From NCBI GenBank assembly GCA_029938985.1, contig JAOZTW010000177.1, positions 1-8,838 on the forward strand: a stretch of 8,838 nt of DNA. Reading direction: 5' to 3'. Positions within the stretch are counted from its first letter, which is position 1. Each line of letters begins with the position of its first letter. The position numbers and the translations under genes were made by a program. Under the pieces are notes generated by a model that was given only the letters and a program-made list of their open reading frames with translations, did no database searches and was not told the origin of the DNA. Below are positions 7,222-8,838 of the stretch, piece after piece. This DNA is from Bacteroidales bacterium. Its GTDB lineage: Bacteria > Bacteroidota > Bacteroidia > Bacteroidales > JAOZQN01.

Positions 7222-7572
7222 CTAATTTTGTAATTCTTTTTGAGTTTTTTTTGGCAACTTACTAATAACTAAATTGTATGAATCTTTAGTCCATTCTAAA
7301 ATAAGTTTATTCGGAATTGTGCCATCAACAGTTATGGTGTTCCAATGTTTTTTGTTCATGTGAAAACCTGGGTTTACGGCTTGGTATTTTTCTCTTAATA
7401 AAATTGCATTTTCTGGGTCACATTTTAAATTTATAGAAGCAAAAGTTTCTATATTTGTTAATGCAAACATTTTATTTTTGACTTTAAAAACCAGTGTGTT
7501 TGCATCAAAAGGCAAGTCTTCACTTGTCGCTTTTAGTGATAAACAAAAATTTCTATATTCTTCAATATTCAT
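7222..7572 (-). CDS. MmcQ/YjbR family protein
   Basis: The chosen start gives 116 aa, the usual size of this family, opening with MNIEEYRNFCLSLKATSEDL as expected. Further hallmarks are PFDANTLVFKVKNKMFALTN (21-40), INLKCDPE (47-54), NPGFHMNKKHWNTI (67-80), and the C-terminal LILEWTKDSYNLVISKLPKK (90-109). The fold is a small CyaY-like alpha/beta domain, annotated as DNA-binding by structural similarity; no biochemical role is established. The frame stays open upstream to a GTG at 7746 (174 aa), with another ATG at 7614, but that extension has no family similarity and contains a 9-bp hairpin, so it is treated as untranslated. The gene ends in TAG and lies 59 bp upstream of DUF721. Confidence 0.88.
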   Translation of the reverse strand: MNIEEYRNFCLSLKATSEDLPFDANTLVFKVKNKMFALTNIETFASINLKCDPENAILLREKYQAVNPGFHMNKKHWNTITVDGTIPNKLILEWTKDSYNLVISKLPKKTQKELQN

Positions 7573-7992
7573 ATTTATAAAATTTAATTCGGTTGAAATA
7601 TGGGTATTTTTCATAAATGCAAAAAAGTAGTTCACACTTTTTTGTTCGTTAAAAACCTTATTTTTTAGACTCTTATAGACAATTGAGGTTTTATTTGTTT
7701 TTGCTCCAGTGGTACAATATATTGAAAGAAAGTTGATTAAACGCACTCCAGCGAGATGCAGTAAAAAATCACGCCTTTTGTGCCATCAGATTATAGTAGC
7801 CCATTGGAGGTGTAATATCCTTGTTATCTATTTGTTATATAGTTGTTTTACTCCATTTGTGCAATAAAATAGATAAAAATATTTGCTATTTGAAAAGGTT
7901 ATCCAAAAATAAATAGTACTTGATTATGTATATGAACCAATATAAAATATATGCAGAGAAAAACAATTTAATCTTATAAATTTCTGTTTATG
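7573..7992. other. Non-coding stretch with G+C-rich island and hairpins; possible dispersed repeat or structured RNA
   Basis: No gene is supported here. Positions 7741-7814 have about 46% G+C by count, far above the surroundings. The island includes a 6-bp stem with a single bulge (7744-7760). Toward MmcQ lie two inverted repeats: AAAACCT/AGGTTTT (7652-7658 and 7686-7692), and the perfect 9-bp hairpin CAAAAAAGT/ACTTTTTTG (7620-7644). Read on the minus strand, the last one looks like an intrinsic terminator for something transcribed from the island, though it could also lie in the MmcQ leader. The island can be read as short peptide-like frames on the minus strand but all are broken by stops. 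Positions 7830-7992 are plain AT-rich sequence in which nothing else was recognised. Confidence 0.35.
7620..7644 (-). terminator. Perfect 9-bp hairpin, terminator-like
   Basis: CAAAAAAGT (7620-7628), 7-nt loop, ACTTTTTTG (7636-7644). On the minus strand it ends in a run of six T. It lies 48 bp before the preferred MmcQ start, which suggests that a transcript from the G+C-rich island ends here and that MmcQ starts afresh, or that it is a leader hairpin. Confidence 0.4.
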
Positions 7993-8766
7993 TTATTTTG
8001 TTAACTTATACTCTATTAATACAAAGTCGATAAGTTGTTTATCTTTAAAAAGTGGTGCAATACTATTTTCAAAATTGTTCCATATTTGTTTTTGCAAAGC
8101 AGAATATTCGTTTTGTGAATTAGCTCCTTTTTTTACTTCTTTAGCAAACTGTTTGAGTTTATCTCTTTGTTTTGAATTTGTTAAAGTATAAAGTGTTAGA
8201 TATTTAACAAGATTTGTTATTTTATCATACTTCTCTTTTCGTCCATCTTTCAAATTGCCTCTGTTAAGTTTACAAATATCTATTGTAGCTTTTGCTCTTT
8301 CGTTATTGTTTTTTGCAATAATTCCACCTTCTGTTTCACTATATTCAAAATAGATTTCGGGATTGTCAACATCAGGATTAATAATTTGAGGTTCTTCAAT
8401 TTCGTTTAATTTTTCAATATCAATAATTTCAATATTAGTATTTCTTGTGTTTTTTATAGGGAATTTATCACTCTTATTAAGATTACAACTACTACATGAA
8501 GCCAATAAATTACTCCACTCATAAGCTAAATATTTATATTAAGATTTAGGTCTATAATGCTCTGTATCTGGTTTGTTTTCGATACTTTCGCAATATGCAC
8601 ATTTGTTTTTATATGTTGATTTTAAGTTCAATTTTACATCTTCTGCCGAATAGTATCTACCAGATGTTTTAACTTTATTTTCAATAAATTTTATGTAATG
8701 CTTTTTAAAACTTTCGTTTGATAAACTTATAGGAATATTATCTGTATTTTTGTTAATCTTAATCAT
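7993..8766 (-). pseudogene. PtuB-like HNH endonuclease (TIGR02646 type), interrupted by an in-frame TAA
   Basis: The intact frame would be 257 codons. Residues 1-75 hold C56-x-x-C59 (CAYCE) and EHYRPKS (69-75) with the conserved His 70. Codon 76 is TAA (8539-8541). The same frame then continues with YKYLAYEWSNLL (77-88), C91-x-x-C94-N, EPQIINPDVDNPEIYFEY and ERAKATIDICKLNR, all hallmarks of the retron/Septu-associated HNH family. No frameshift is involved; one base change, for instance AAA to TAA, would explain it. The zinc-binding pairs are thus split over two fragments. A frame starting at TTG 8505 is really Leu88, not a natural start. In known systems this nuclease follows an AAA ATPase (PtuA), sometimes with a reverse transcriptase; that partner would lie to the right of the window. 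Conservation after the stop suggests recent inactivation or a sequencing error. Confidence 0.82.
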
Positions 8767-8801
8767 TTTTGCCCCCCTCCATCATCAGGGCTGTTGCATG
8801 C
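8763..8801 (-). pseudogene. Possible 3' end of the upstream partner gene (ATGA overlap)
   Basis: A minus-strand frame reading ACNSPDDGGGQK ends in TGA at 8763-8765 and overlaps the HNH ATG as ATGA, the usual arrangement of coupled defence genes. Its last codons also supply the HNH ribosome binding site. However, the same frame has a TAA at 8802-8804 and a TGA further upstream, so no intact gene reaches it. It is either a decayed ATPase tail or coincidence; too little is visible to decide. Confidence 0.2.
8772..8780 (-). promoter_or_regulatory. Strong Shine-Dalgarno site for the HNH gene
   Basis: GGAGGGGGG on the minus strand lies 5 nt from the ATG at 8766 (9 nt for the GGAGG part). No other gene in the window has such a site, in keeping with weak Shine-Dalgarno use in Bacteroidota. 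It fixes the HNH start and makes the gene stand out from its neighbours. Confidence 0.6.
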
Positions 8802-8838
8802 TTATATAAAATTAACTTTCAATATTCAATACTGAATT

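Noticed and set aside
7573..7746. N-terminal extension of the MmcQ protein to the GTG at 7746
   Set aside because: MmcQ proteins normally begin at the ATG at 7572; the extension shows no family similarity and covers a perfect hairpin and part of the G+C-rich island.
7573..7992. Retron msr-msd RNA next to the HNH gene
   Set aside because: In known retrons the RNA lies upstream of the reverse transcriptase, whereas this stretch is downstream of the last gene and no reverse transcriptase is in the window.
7993..8505. Separate 170-aa protein starting MASCSSCN
   Set aside because: Its start is a TTG that encodes Leu88 of the HNH family motif YEWSNLL; it is the C-terminal part of the interrupted gene.
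8539..8541. TAA read as a sense codon (altered genetic code)
   Set aside because: Several intact genes in the window, including rsmA, MBOAT and DUF721, end at TAA exactly where their families end, so TAA is a normal stop here.
1..8838. tRNA, rRNA or CRISPR array
   Set aside because: No tRNA cloverleaf with a T-loop GGTTC motif, no rRNA-like conserved stretch, and no regularly spaced repeats of CRISPR length were found; the only tandem array has 8-bp units without spacers.

Overview
The window comes from an AT-rich member of the Bacteroidota (G+C near 27% by eye). The signs are a Porin_10-type outer-membrane protein, a YfbK-like von Willebrand factor lipoprotein, a short DUF721 protein, and promoters of the Bacteroidota form TTTG-N18/19-TAnnTTTG. 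Order and species cannot be fixed from this sequence. All genes are on the minus strand, so transcription runs from high to low coordinates.

From the right edge: positions 7993-8766 hold a PtuB-like HNH nuclease gene of the TIGR02646 type, which is found in Septu and retron defence operons. It is cut in two by one in-frame TAA between its two zinc-binding halves, so it is probably a decaying defence remnant; a partner ATPase would be expected beyond the right edge. Positions 7573-7992 have no supported gene. They contain a G+C-rich island and two hairpins that look like a dispersed repeat or a structured RNA. Then come four genes: an MmcQ/YjbR protein (7222-7572), a DUF721/DciA-like protein (6872-7162), an MBOAT O-acyltransferase without its usual partner (5232-6773), and a Porin_10 outer-membrane protein (3180-5069). 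The last two genes are rsmA (2291-3067) and a VWA-domain lipoprotein (607-2235).

Positions 1-606 are non-coding and rich in structure. They contain a 102-bp inverted repeat with 87% arm identity around an 82-bp centre (MITE-like, touching the window edge), an adjoining terminator-like hairpin, a second 9-bp hairpin, degenerate 8-bp tandem repeats, and a probable terminator for the VWA gene.

The genes do not form one obvious pathway. rsmA and DUF721 are housekeeping (ribosome maturation, and probably replication). The porin, MBOAT and VWA lipoprotein are envelope functions. MBOAT and the porin each have a well-formed promoter whose -7 box ends only 3-4 nt before the ATG, which predicts leaderless or nearly leaderless mRNAs. 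The strongest leads are the large inverted-repeat element, the nonsense-interrupted HNH gene, the structured non-coding stretch between HNH and MmcQ, and the paired leaderless promoters. No complete new multi-gene system can be demonstrated here.
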